Shown in pieces: positions 43,141 to 57,571 of a stretch of DNA of 64,000 bases. Within the stretch, counting starts at the first letter, position 1; each line of letters starts with the position of its first letter. The notes under the pieces are model-generated. The model made no database searches. It was not told where the DNA came from and saw nothing but the letters and a program-made list of their open reading frames with translations. This DNA is from Gigantopelta aegis (lineage: Eukaryota; Mollusca; Gastropoda; Neomphalida; Peltospiridae), in assembly GCF_016097555.1 (NCBI RefSeq), contig NC_054702.1, forward strand, positions 103,244,973 to 103,308,972, written 5' to 3'. The position numbers were made by a program, and so were the translations under genes.

Positions 43141-43742
43141 GTCCAATACACATTTGTAAGAATGAATCTGATCGGATCTGAACTAAAGTCTAAGATATTA
43201 AATATACTAGTAACAAATATGTTGTTACTACTATCAGCTGCGGCAACATGCACTGACGTAGGATGCGGGGGGCGGGCAAGGGGGTGGGGGTATTGTGCCA
43301 TCACCTCACTTTCTAGCATCAGCGATGGTTTCTATATATTTGTACGCGCGCGCGTGTGTGTGTGTGTCCCTTTGGTACCTTCCTATGCCCGTGATATGTC
43401 AACAACAATTTTTTTTTTTAAATAATAATAAAATTTGCGATAGTAAAACCCATGAAACCACAAATCTATAGTTTTACTATCCCAGTGTTTAAATATTTGG
43501 GCCTAATATATTAATTCCTCTTTGTAAAATAAAATTTAGTCCGAGTATGTGTTCTGGTTTAATACTTCTTTTTAAAAAATATTGTATTAGAATACAATTT
43601 TAACGCCCTATTCATGCAGACTGTCATAGGTTATATGTTGTTTTTTTTCTCTTATATAATAACAACAACTTTTATCTGGTAAACAATATTTACCCACGTC
43701 TTCATTTAGTGCTGAACTAGTGATTCATGTTGTCAAAGCAAG

Positions 43743-46700
43743 ATGGCGATATCCGTGTACAAGATATTTTTGATACTTTTGGTGAGCAATTACATTAGGT
43801 GTATGCCAGAGGAAGGAGTTTGGACTGTTAATTACAATTCTGTAAGTATTAGTTTTTGTTTGTAACCAAAGAAACATTCAAATCAAGTAAATGTTTAAAT
43901 CAAGGAGTTTATTGTCGTCAGAAGTAACCTGCGTTGTGTGTATCCTCGTTTAATCGAAAACCGTACGACTAAGGCGTAGTAAAAAAAATTTGTTTGGTTC
44001 CGGTTACCCGACCGTCCCTAAATTTTTGGTGCCGACCCTAAACTTTTTTTAACCTTTTCCCCACCCTTTCCCCACCCTTTTTTTTTTCCACCTGTTTTAT
44101 TTAATAATCCATTAATATCAATCCTAATTTTTGTCGACTCTAAAAACAACAACTGCAGAGAGATGCCACGAGATCTGTCAGTCCAAGATATCGTCACCAG
44201 AAGACCCGGAACACTTCGAGCAATTTTACTACCGAAGAGTTCCAAATGAAAAGCTTCCGAGAGCCATTCTGAACTCCTCGTACATTTCCACGAAATATAA
44301 GCGTAGCGGAATGTGACGAGGTGTTCCGATTCCTTGAATGTCGTTTCATTTGAAATTGATTTAAATACATGTGTAATATTATTTGATTTGAATGAGCACA
44401 TTTTTGACATTCTACTCTGTAAATGGAAGACGCCATTGACACCACATGCTCTCGGACGTGTTCTCGTACTCATTCGGAACTACTCGGAACTTGTGAATCC
44501 AATCTTCAAAATGTTACCCTAGTTTACTGTTAAAAAGCAGAATGATACACATTTCCAGTCTATTTTGGTAGGGGAATTCCCTAAAACGTAATCGAACTTC
44601 TAGAAATACCGAGTTACGATTCAATGTTAAACATAAAGAGTAAACATGAAAATAGCCGATTATGCTGAAAAGATTACTTAAATTAAATATTTAGACATCA
44701 ACTCTATCAATATTTTGCATTTGTTTAACAAATAACCCCTGTATTTATTATTAAATATGATGATATCCATGGCATTTGAAATGAACTGGTAGTACCCAAA
44801 ACCTTAAGAAATGACAACTCTTTTCACATTTAATAGCGTTTGCAGTGCTGTAGTTGTGACCATGTTGTGGATCAGACCTTTAAAAGCAAAATTATAAACC
44901 TGTTTTACCTCTTTGTCAACAGTGCAAAGATACTGTGCAGTGTCCTTATGGACGACCAAAAGGGAAACTGTTTTCCTGAAAATAGTTGTTTTCTTTTGAT
45001 ATCTCTGCTATGAGGATAGTTAGTATGGAGATCTTTTTGTTAACTTATTTTGTTAATTTTTATTGACATCTTCGTTGTGTTCATGATGTACATTTTGTTA
45101 CTGCAATACTGGCAATGAAATAGGCCGGGAAGATCAGTGTTGTTGCTGTAGTTGTGAGGGGGTGTAACCATGTTGTGGATCAGACCTTTGCAGAGCCCTC
45201 AAAAGTACTCGGTCTCCGGCGGCAAATCGCCGCCTGAAACAGCTTTTGCCGCCGCCTACTTTTCGTTGATGGTAAAAAAAAAAGTGCTTTCTCTTCTTTA
45301 ATAAAGTCTCCTACAAAAGGGATCCAAACAAGGTGCCAAAATAGTTCAAATGTTTCTTGGGGAGGGCCCCCAGACCCCCCGCTTTGCCCCCTGCTATCAT
45401 CACTGTTGTAGCCTGCTACTTCTTAAACTATTGAAGGCGCTGCCTTTGATATTAAAACTTTTTTCCAATGAACAAATTATAGTGTTATTTTAGTGTTATC
45501 GTAGTTTATAACCTTACCGTGTAGTATTAGACTTGGGTGGTGTTTACATTAATACCGATTGTGGTTTGACTAGGTTACGACATGGGTTTTTTTTTTATAG
45601 AAAATAATTAATGATTCTCATTAGAGTATGTATTGTCAGTTGCACTGTAACACAAAGAAAGAGCTTTTAATATATTAATCTGCTATACTATTCAGGAAAT
45701 ATTAGCTCGAAAATGGGGGGGGGGTGGGGGGGGGGGAGTTTTCCCTACCTACCTACCCTATTTGTTTTTGGCATGTAACAGGAACCAAACAATTTTTTTT
45801 ACTTGGCCTAAGAGGAAATGGCTGGTGCGCATGCTCAATCATGTCAGGCTATCAATTTAACAACATTAATGTTTTCCTTGTTCAATTTAGAAATAAAAAG
45901 GTAAGTATATAATCACATGTTATTTCTGTTCCATCAAGAATTGCACCAGGTGGTAAGAAAATGTCATTTTAAAATGATTATCGAAAACCGTACTATGACG
46001 TTATCAACGTAATGGCAACAACATAAAATCGGCTTCCCCCCCCCCCCCCCCCCCCCCCTGCAAAAAGTCATGTGACAATCACGTGACCTGAAAACGGCTA
46101 TCAGAGTAGCCCATGTAGTGGCAACAGCGGGTTTCCTCTAAAAATCTGTGTGGTCTTTAACCATATGTCTGACGCCATATAACCGTAAATAAAATGTGTT
46201 GAGTGCATCGTTAAATAAAAAAAATTATTTTTATTTTTAAAGCGGCTATCCGGAATTGACCAGTCATTACTCCATCGGCAGTGCTAGCAGACGTGTTTGA
46301 TTGTGTGGATTCTGTCGTGCACCTGTTACTGTTTAGGCTAGGCATGCATTTGCATTTCATTCCATAAGATTAAAGGTTACAAATTAACTGTAATAATACA
46401 TTTCATTGTGCATAAAACTTATTCTTACCGGGTTTTTTTCGCATTTTTAAGGAAATTTGTTTTAAGTGTACTTCCTTGACAAGACGTTGTTGTCGTGTCA
46501 ACGATCGAACATGCACAGATATTACAAAATACTCGGAAGTAAAATAATACGGTTTTCGATTTCGTACGGTTTTCGACAATTGGCGATACTACCGTGGTTA
46601 TTAGTCATTTCGTACCATAGTCACTTCATACCATAGTGTTTTGGTCATTTTCGTACCACAGTCATTTCGTACCATAGCCATTTCGTACTTGGTATCTTAT

Positions 46701-49700
46701 TTTTGTCATGGTATGCGACTTCTTATTTTTATTGTTGACGAATAAAAGTTGACGTGTAAATATACCTTGTAAAGTGAGCAAAGGTTTAAATGAACATACG
46801 TATGTTGCCACTGATGATCATTTCATATGATACGAGACGACCCCCCCCCCCCCCCCCCCCCCCCCCCCATCTTATATAGGCTTACGTCCTTAGCCCACTG
46901 TTGACAGATTCTCTGCCTATGCTTGCCTTATTGCTGTTGGATAAACAGTCGTTATAATCAACAGTCATGTCAGTATCGATGTAGAATATCACTGTGTGGT
47001 CTAGTCTATGATTAAGTATAGCAAATATACACGATCTTGAAATCATTATAACTTTATTTCACATTTCATAACAAAACACAGCACTATACTCAAACTACAG
47101 TTAAAATACTTTTAAAATCACTAGTGTTGCAGTGTCAGTCATCAACGACATGCACCAATCTGGAACAGATTTTCAACAGGCGGCCGACACTGATTTTCCC
47201 GTCACTATAAAGTGCCCAATTTTCGAAGAGCACCTTTTGTGTGACTCTGGCACCCTTCCTCTTCGTGGGTAATTAAGGTTTTTCTGAGATCAGCTTGTCT
47301 TAGAAGATCTTGATATGTTATTTGAACACAAAGTGCTAGTTGGTAATTAATTAGCCGTATGAGACGGCCCCTGTAACTGCTGCACAAGGCGGAATCGCCC
47401 AGTGGCGATCACGTGATCTACGTCTCGAAATAGATCGCCGAGCTTTGTAATTGTTGCGACGGAGTGTCACGAAGCGTAGCTGAATGTGGGTGCTGTCAGG
47501 TTTCTTTCTGTAGTATGTGTATTAGTGATTAATATGTGGATTTTTTTGTATCAGTTAACTCGAAAATGATCGATGTAAAGGTATTTGACGTCAAACATAG
47601 GATTGTTGTGGTATTAGAGCGGGAATCTTTGCCTACCGTTTGGTAGTCAGGAATTGCCAAAAATATACATAGGTTGGTCTCTGACTGTAATGAGAGCGTA
47701 TTTATGTCCAAGTGTCCGTCTAGCTCTCTTACAGTCAGAGTACTCGGGCTAGTAATTAATATAATGATGGACGGAAACGTTTGAAGATAAAAGTAATAAA
47801 AGTAAAGTTACATCAGTAGGTATATTGATGTCATGGATGGGTCAGAGATTACTGGCGGCCAACTATTTGTTAGTGAAATATTGCATGTGATAGCAAATCG
47901 AAAGAAGTGACTTGTAGATGTTTCTTTTGTTTTTGTATGATCGTAGGACGTAGCGTTGTAGATTGTTTTAAGATTTTTTTTTTTTTATCACTTGCCATCG
48001 GGATTGCACAAAGTAACTTTCACTGGCCCGAATAAAAAAAACACTGGCCTCGGGCATCGGGCCACCGTATTCTAGAAGGCCTGCACTATAAACCACTTCC
48101 CTTGTATAATTTATTTTGAACAAAGCCTGGCATACAATATGCAATTACTGCATTCCTTTGTGAGATTGGAAATATGGCAATGCCGCAAATGTTAAAAATT
48201 AATAAGCAAACATAACATAATATATCTTTCACTTGAGTAAATATCAGACAGTTTTAGCTCACAATGTTTTGGAAAAAAATCGGGAATTCCGTTTCAGATA
48301 GGTATTTCTGCGATTGCGGAAAATCAGTGCCTCTAATATTATTTGGAACGCGTGGGTAGGACTTTACTTTGGCACTGTCATGTATAAAGAACATTATAAA
48401 TACTTATCATAAATAGGGTTAGGGTTAGTGACAGTGCCCAAGGTAAGTCCTTCCCTCAAGGTAGCCAAAAAATATGGTGGCCCAAAACAAAATATCTGGC
48501 CCACTAAAATTTAATTTTCAGTAGCCCAAACTTGTCGGTATTGTTTCCGTCCACACACACACCCCAACAATATTTGTTAAAATTAGTGTATGCTTAGGGT
48601 TAGTTAAATATACAATACCTTTTAAAACATTTTGTTCTATAAACCAACAATATATTTCGTAATCCAGTATCGCTACATTTTGCCTTTGAAAAATTAGACA
48701 TTTTGACTATTCTGTGTAAAATGTCCTCCACAAGGGTGCTTTTGGAATAAATATAGCACAGAAGACAGAATGAGGCATTATGGGACTAAAGGTTTGTTTT
48801 ATTCTGTAGGCATTCGGTTCATTCTGTCAAAATGCACCATATGAGATTTATAAGTATTAAAATGCAGAACTTTTTATTTGTGTGGCCAAGTGGTTAGTGT
48901 ACTCAGCTATTGTTCAAATCCAGACCCTAGCACTACGTCGTTTGTAGTGTTTAATGCAATATCCACTTGATATCGCTAATCCAATATCCCAAGTAGGGGT
49001 GCAGTTGGAAATCTTTTCGCCCAAATAATATTATTTGGGCAATTAATGCCATTATTTTTTAATATTTAAGTCTCCCAAATGGGACTTTGGTCCCATTTGG
49101 TGACCTGGCCATACACCGTTTCGAGCCCAAAAACATAACACTGTTTGGCTAATAGGAAAAACACAAGTAGTTTTCCCTTAACTAACATACAGATTTATAC
49201 ACTCAAAATTATTTATAGTTCTGAATGGATACATCTCTACGAGGTACAAAAGCTTTGCAAATCAAATATAATAACTGACAAAACATTTTAACAATTGGTG
49301 ACATGAAAATCATAAAAATTAAATGATTTGGCCTTGTTGATCAGGCACGTGTACGGTTGTGTGATACACATCAAATGTTAATTTATCTACCTCCATTTTT
49401 AACTAAATTCCTATGAATCACGTGGACCCGATATCGGTAATTTTAAGGAATAAACAAAAACGACTTTCTGAAATTAATGGTTTTAGGGTAAAGTATTGTA
49501 TTTAAATACTTACTTGTTTGAACTTTATTGTCAATGGAAATGTTCCCAAACTGTGACAAAAAAACCTCACAAATGAACAGCAAGCAGACAACAACAAATC
49601 AGATGTTGATTGCGCAAATTGTGCACGAAAAAACAAACTGAACGAAGTTTAAAGCATAATGCAGTTAGGGACGTTGATGATATACCGACGACATTAGTAA

Positions 49701-52700
49701 CATCGTTATGCTTCAAACTCTGTTTGGTTTATTTTCTCTTGCATCTGATTTGTTGACGTTTGCTTGTTGGTCATTTAATTGTGAGGTTTTTCTTCACAAT
49801 TCAGGAACATTTTCATTAACAATAAAGTTCAGGTAAGTATCGTTTCCTTTCTAAAATGGTGTCAGAATTACCAAATGTTTGACATCCATTAATCCGATGA
49901 TTAATAAATCAATGTGCTCCAGTGGTGTTGTTAAACAAAATAAACTCTTTTTTTAATCTTGTACCGTTACAGATCAAGTTTGACTTTTGTGGAGATTTAT
50001 TATCAAGTTTTAATATTATCAGTAATGGGAACTGCTTAGATGAAACCTAACTGGTTATTTTTGCATTATATGCCTACAGTGTATTAGAATAAAAAAAAAT
50101 TGAATACTAATATCAACAAAATGATGGGATTAATGAACAAACACAAAATAAAAAGACTGAACATTACAGTAGGTCGAAGGTGTATTTAAGTTGATGCCGT
50201 CATAGACACAGATGACATGCATTATGGTTACTTGGGTCATGACCTCGGAACAGCCAATCACATGCTTCAGAACTGATCTCCAACATATTTTGGATAAGAA
50301 ATTGATCTACAACGGGTCATCTCTTACAAAGATGTATAAGAAATAAAAGATTCTTGGCTGCTAATGGAAAAATGTAGCAAGTTTCCTTCAAAGATTGCAG
50401 TGTATGGTTGTGATGACATTTTGAAAACAAAATAAATTATTGATTTCAAATAAACATTCAAGGTTTTTGCCAGAAAATAATTTGAAGGTACAAAACAGAT
50501 AATAACTAGCCCTGATAGGTAGTTATGGACTTGAAATCTTTTTAAATTCCATATCCTATGACATTTTAAAGAGCATTTCTCTTACTATAAGCTTTTTAAA
50601 ACTTAGAAACTTAGTTTCCAAGATTTTAGGGTAAGTACGTGTAATTTTACCCTTCATACCGTGGCAGAAACCCTAATAATCTACTAGTAGGTTATATCCA
50701 TGTTAAGAATGGGCTTGAACAGTTATTGTACCGGAAGTGAAGGAAATGTTTGTAAAACCCCGCCAATTAAAGGTTCTGGTTTACAGCATTAATTCACTCG
50801 GGACAGATAATCAGCAATTCCTCATAGCTCATTAGTTATTATCTAAATATGTAACAGTACTTCTAACATTTTACATTTGGTTTTTTTCTTTTTTCCAGGA
50901 GACAAAAGTTCATGCATTCCCCAAATGTATGAACAGTAACACAAAGATTTCTGTAACTAGTAAGTACATTTTTTATTACCCATATATGGGCAGAGAGAAG
51001 TGGGGAAAGAAAGACTATCTTTCTCTAGGTTAATAAATTTTGATATCATAATCTGTGCTTCACTATAGGCTTTGATGTCACAACTGTTAGCTGATCATTT
51101 TAGTGTGTGCAGTGGTTAATTAAGTGAAAGAATAGTTTCCATGGTAGCAGTCATCAGCGATACATACGTCACAGCTACATATATGACACAATGCTGTCTC
51201 TTGTTCTCAGCTTGCAAACTTATTTTCAATAACAGTATCTTTTCAAAATCTTCCACAAAATTATAAAGATTGATAAATAGAGAACAATACATGAGTGTCC
51301 GTTAGATACCATTTATCTCATAATGAGTTGTTTTAAAATGGATTTAACGAGAGAATGTGTTATTCTATTTCTTACATATATCCTCAAGAACCAGACTAAA
51401 AGTTAGTTACAGCCGTTGCACTTGTAGCTGACTTATGCATCACAGACACATGATTGTCAGGTTAACTATACATTACAATGTAATCGATTTCTATTGCGCT
51501 GGTTTTTTATTGAACGTATAGCATTGGTGACCTAGTCATCAGCTAGTAGCAGCCAGTCGAATGTCTTGGAATTGTTAACACACACATACATGTGTTAACA
51601 AGTATGTGTAATATCATAAATAACACATGGTGTTCTCACTAACAGGTGTGTAAGAATAAGTAATAAATAGAAGACCTAACTCGCTACTCGGCAATGCCGT
51701 TTATCATGCAAGATAAACAGTATTGCCTCATAGCTCCTTGAGTATTCTCTAAGTCTCGGCTTTATAAAGTAAAAAAGTGAGATACACGTATTATTTTTGT
51801 AACAGCGGCAACTTTTGCTTTGAAGTTTAGCATTTATTTAAGTTTTTCACAAATTATATGTCCTTGGTCAAATGAAACTTGGTTTATAGTTGCACCTATG
51901 GGTGTTTATCACAGTGCACCAAAACGTTCACTGTACATGTATACAAGACATTTAATTCCACTGAATTCTTGTTTTATTCTTGAAATAGGGGCAGTACATA
52001 TGGATTTTGGAATGTATTTGTCGAGACCCGGAAAATCTCATAGAAACAATATTTTAGTTTTGAACACGTGTACATGTATTTTGAAAATCTGTTGGGTTTT
52101 GTTTTGTTTTTGTTTGTTTTTTTGTGGGAGTTGGTGGGGACCGTGATCTTGGGATTTAAAAGAAAATAAACACAAAATATTTTCCTAAACTGAATTCAAC
52201 CGAGTTGGTTGAGTGCTTGCTTGAGGTGCTTGCATCGCAGGATCGAACCACTTCAGTGGATCCATTCAACTGGTGGGCCCATTGGGCTATTTCTTGCTCT
52301 AGCCAGTGCTCCACAAATTGTGTAACAAAGGCCGTGGTATGTACTACTCTGTCTGTGGGATGGTGCATATAAAAGATCCCTTGCTGTTAATCGAAAAGAG
52401 TAGCCAATGAAGTGGCGACAGCGGGTTTCCTCTCAATATCTATATGGTCCTTAACCATATGTCAAAATTACCAGATATTTTATTAATAATTCAATGTGCT
52501 CTAGTGGTGTCGTTAAACAAAACAAACTTTATCTCATACCCTGCTGCAGGCCGTCATATTTCACGGTAACTATCGTTACCAGTAGCGTTTCGGCAAAACC
52601 ACGGAACCGAAATTTCGTTTCCCATGATTATTATGTCGATTAAAAAAATCATGACATCTGCTCCAAAGAAGAAAAAGTCTGAATTCATTTCTTTGAAAAC

Positions 52701-54146
52701 TTTTTAAAAATGGCCATTTAGTGGTGATTTTGAAGTCGAAGTCGATAACGATCTGATATCTGTTAGATGTAGAGTTTGCAGTGACCATTACACGTGAGAT
52801 GCTTATGAAATTGCCCAAATAAATAGTTTTAAGGGGCCATTCATTTAGTATGATACAAAAAAAAAGTTGTGATTTTAGACATCCTTCTTACTATTGTACA
52901 TGTACAATCGAATAAGCTCCACTATTTCCTGTCTTTTCATTAAGGGCGGAAATGACGTAAACTGTTATATTTATGTAGCTGTCGGTCAAAACAGCATGCG
53001 TATGTAATGTGGGGGTGGGGGAAATGTTTTATTTAACGACGCACTCAACACGTTTTATTTACAGTTGTATGGCATCAGACATATGGTTAAGGACCACACA
53101 GATTTTGAGAGGAAACCCGATGTCGCCACTACATGGGCTACTCTTTCCGATTAGCAGCAAGGGATCTTTTATTTGCGCTTCCCACAGGCAGGGTAGCACA
53201 AACCATAGCCTTTGTTGAACCAGTTATGGATCACTGGTCGGTGCTAGTGGTTTACACCTACCCATTGAGCCTTGCGGAAGACTCACTCAGAGTTTGGAGT
53301 CAGTATCTGGATTAAAAATCCCATACCTCGACTGGGATCCGAACCCAGTACCTACCAGCCTGTAGACCGATGACCTAACCACGACGCCACCGAGGCCGGT
53401 ATGTAATGTGGAGTGGAGGCAGGGTTTCTGCCAAAGGGTAAAATGGGTATGACGCCATACCCAAAATATTTTCCAGATTTTTTTTTCAAAGCTAACCTTT
53501 TGACCAAATTAATTACTCTGATCATTGCTGTATTATTTCCTTAACTCTAACCCTAAACTTAACCCATTTTCTTTCTGAGGAAGGCCCCCCATAGCCCCTG
53601 TTGATTGTGGTTGCATTAAATTCCATAGCACCATACCCCAAAAAAAAATTCTGGGAGGGGAAGGGGCGCAACTGTGTCGAAAATATTGAGTTTGAAAACG
53701 TGTCTCTTTCCACGGGTTTGTGCGTTGGATAATCAGTAGGTTTGGCGGACTCAACTTTTTCAACCCAGAACTGGCTGTAATGCAAACAGATCGATGTATC
53801 GTGCGATGATCATGCGTTCAGCACTCGCCGTGACTCAGTGTATCTCAGTGATGGTGCAAACAGCCAGTTGGGGACTTGGTGATTTTCAGAACTACTGAGC
53901 ATCATTAAATTTATTAACATATATAATAATCGACAATGATGAATCTCCACATTTAGTTTATTCAAGGACAGACACAAAGCCTCAGAACGATGCTTACACA
54001 TACGTCACCGCAGCAGGTGGAATTAAAGGTGCATCATAATCATTATATAACATTACACTAAACTGACAGAAAAGTCAGTGAAAGAGATCGAACAGTTATA
54101 AATATAATGAAAAATAAAGATTACTGCTGGCTTAAAAAAAAAAATT

Positions 54147-54230
<84 letters not shown>

Positions 54231-57200
54231 GATTCGTCACGAGTATTTTTTAATATGGAAAATATCAACCGAGTCTATGTTAATTGGTATTTTTCTCGGC
54301 AGAACCTCGACAAATACCAATTAACTAGACATGGTTGATATTTTACATATTAAAAAACACGAGTAGCGAATTCTATTTATCCTATAACACTTCGAAAATA
54401 ACATTTTAATTAATTGTTTAGTAAATCACAGTACTAAAGTCGCCGCCATCGGTAATATGACGTCATCAAGATTAGCGCAGATTAGTTTAACGTCACACAT
54501 TTTAAACAAATCTTTGAAAACGTTACGCTCCGGTACACAGGTCTTGTTGGCTTGTAAGCAAATGAATCATCTACGGCAACACATAACCTAGAGACTTTGC
54601 AAATTTGCATACCATTATTAACCGGGTTAATAAAGTAAATTATCACATGGGTTTATGACATGGATATCATGGGTAAGTTATAGGATAAATATATATATAT
54701 ATATATATATATTATTTATTTGATGTAAAAAAAAACCCAGTCAGTTGGCTGGATTGGAACCTTCATTTGTTGTCATTTAAAATAATAAGTCAGTTGGCAA
54801 GATTCGAACATATTACCCAACCTGCATAGCATTTTGACAATCCATTGCATTATGGTATAAGAAATGGGTTCCCATAACTTGTTTTCATGGAACCTAAAAA
54901 CAGCTTCCGATGGGTTCCGATGATCTCAGGGCACAGAACCCAAAAAGTGTTTCCATGAAATTTGAAATCCTATGGCTTGTGCTGTTGTTTTAGCAGAGTT
55001 AATTTGAAACTGAAAAGTACTTTGTTATTTCCAGTGGACTGCGGATCGGACAATGATGACGTAGACTTGAAAATAAGGTATCTGTTGAGAGAATCGCCAT
55101 GTGCACAAGAGTTTGACGGCATAGAAAATAATGCTGTAAGTTAACAGAGAAAAGAAATATTTGTTTGATTACACCTCAGCACATTTTACTTACTGCTGTT
55201 TGAAGACAACAATATTTTAGCTTTTTATGTGCATTAAATATAACATATTCAGCATATTTTGTATGTGCATTAAATATAACATATTCAACATATTTTGTAT
55301 GTGCATTAAATATAACATATTCAACATATTTTTTATGTACTTTATTTGTTTCATCTTTAAATTTTATATTTTGTCTACAATTATAAAAAATATAAAAATA
55401 CCAATGTGTAAATGGTATGCTCAATATGAAAATTTGTGACTACTGTAGAATACTAGCGTGGAATTTATTTTCGCGTTTTTCGTGTGTGAATGAAATTCGT
55501 GAAAATATATTCCACGCAAAAATAAAGGCCGACAAAAAAGGGAAAAAATGTAGTCTCATTCAACTATACCACATTAGTTTCCGATGTACGAGGTTAGTAG
55601 TATCAAAGCGGTGCTCCCTCCTGTCACGGAACAAACCACAAAACACAAAAGCTGTTTAAAACTTTAAATCAAGAACACGATGATACATGATAATAAAACA
55701 CTAAAAAGCTTTATGCTGTTTTCCTTCGCATGTGCTAGCGATCAGTTCATCGGACAGAGTCTACACGTGTTAAACGACGGAAGTAAACATGCATTATCAC
55801 AGTATATTAAAAATGTGGAAGTGAAAATATCTGGTCTGGGCTATTTTCAGATGTTTCACAATAAAGTCTTGATTGGTTAAAGCAGGAAAACTATTGTTTT
55901 ATGTGTATAGCACTCATGTGTACATGTAGGATTAGTTCTACAGATTAGCGTAACAACCGGCAAAACTAAGTTCCGTTTTTAAAACAAAATTATTGACATC
56001 TGTACTTCGGTTTTTTTATTGATGGGGGTTGGGGGATTCGCGAAAATAAATGTTCGCAAATTGACCCATTTTCATTAAATCTCGAAAATTTTATTCCGCG
56101 AAAATAAAGTTTTCAATTTTGACAGGGATGAAGGCAAGAAGACCATTTTATTTTAATGTGGCAAAGCATAGTAATAATGTTTTTTAAATTTGAATGATGT
56201 TAGTCCATCTAATTATGTTTTAAGAAAATATAATTTAGAAAATTGCACTATTTTCAAAATATGGATATGAAGTGAAATTTCAGCAACATATGTCAATCCT
56301 ACAACTAACGGTTAGTTTAATGTTTGATATGCAGACCTCCCTAAAAAAATATATCACTAATATGTCACAATATGTTTATATTTTATTATTTACAGTAATA
56401 TTGTTTATATTTTATGATTTACAGTAATACAAATATGGTAACAGTTATTCTTGTTTCAAGTAGGCAGTTCACAATAGCCATTGATAAGAATAACACTTTA
56501 TTAAAAGTGTAGGTGTGTTTGTATTTTGCAAATATAATAAATGATGTTAGAATAATGTTTGTAACTTTAAGGCCTTGTTTATTTTTGTCTTTTCAGGAGA
56601 TAATGAACAGCTATTTGCAGCACCCCGAAACAGTGTTAAATACACATTTTGACTATTCAAAGTTTTCCTACATTTTGAATACTACTACTGAAAAATGTGC
56701 CCAACACAGTTCTCATATTAACTTAGTAAGTTTTTGTTGTTGTTTTGCTGAATGTATAATGACTTGCTCTTTGATGTTCAAAAAAGTCTTTGAGGTCATA
56801 TCAATCATATTTAGCAGATTGCCTGGTTTCTAATTAATACATGCTGAGTGGTAAATGTATGTCATTGGATGCATGATGTGGACCACAATGACGGTGATGT
56901 AAAACATGCTCTAATAAAATGAAATTGAAATTTTACCAACTTTTCACCAATATACTTAGTATATATATAGCAGTGTAAGAATAAGAATAATTTTTCACTA
57001 GTCCATCGGACAAATACCGGTACATCTAGAAATTACTTGTCCGCCAATATTTTCACTTGTCCAAATAAATGGATTGATTTATTCAAGTACCAGGATGATG
57101 TTTTTGATTGCTAAAAATAAAATTGTAGTGAAAATTTCTACTTGTCCACTGGACAACCACCAAGGAACATTTTGCTTATCCAAATAGATTTTCATTTGTC

Positions 57201-57532
57201 GGGACAGACAAGTGCTTATTTCGAACACTGTATAGAACTTTTCATAACATTTTGTTGTAGTGCTTTTCAGACGGTTCGTCCACTGTACAATTCGTCCACT
57301 CACCTCAGACAATTCATCCCACTTCATTACAACATTTAGACCAATAAATCTAAAATGTTATTTTTTAGCCATTGAAATGGTTAATTATTTTCATTTTGTG
57401 GTAAACTACTAATATATGAAACAAACTAAATTTTAGTGGCACTATCAACTTGTTATTGTCTGTCTGTGTCCATTATATTACTTTATTGATATGTTGTTAT
57501 TCTTTTCTTCGATCAGCTATACTCTCCACAAG

Positions 57533-57571
<39 letters not shown>

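Noticed and set aside
48415-48430. Telomere-like GGGTTAGGGTTA
   Set aside because: Only two units, in the loop of a fold-back element; too short to be a telomeric remnant.
53522-53785. Minus-strand open frames of 76-87 codons
   Set aside because: Two overlapping frames in different phases, no splice sites or family resemblance; AT- and G-rich low-complexity context.
55680-55880. 66-codon plus-strand open frame between exons 3 and 4 of the TMEM87-like gene
   Set aside because: No frame-compatible acceptor and donor pair is needed; exons 3 and 4 already join in phase 0 and the peptide shows no relation to the family.
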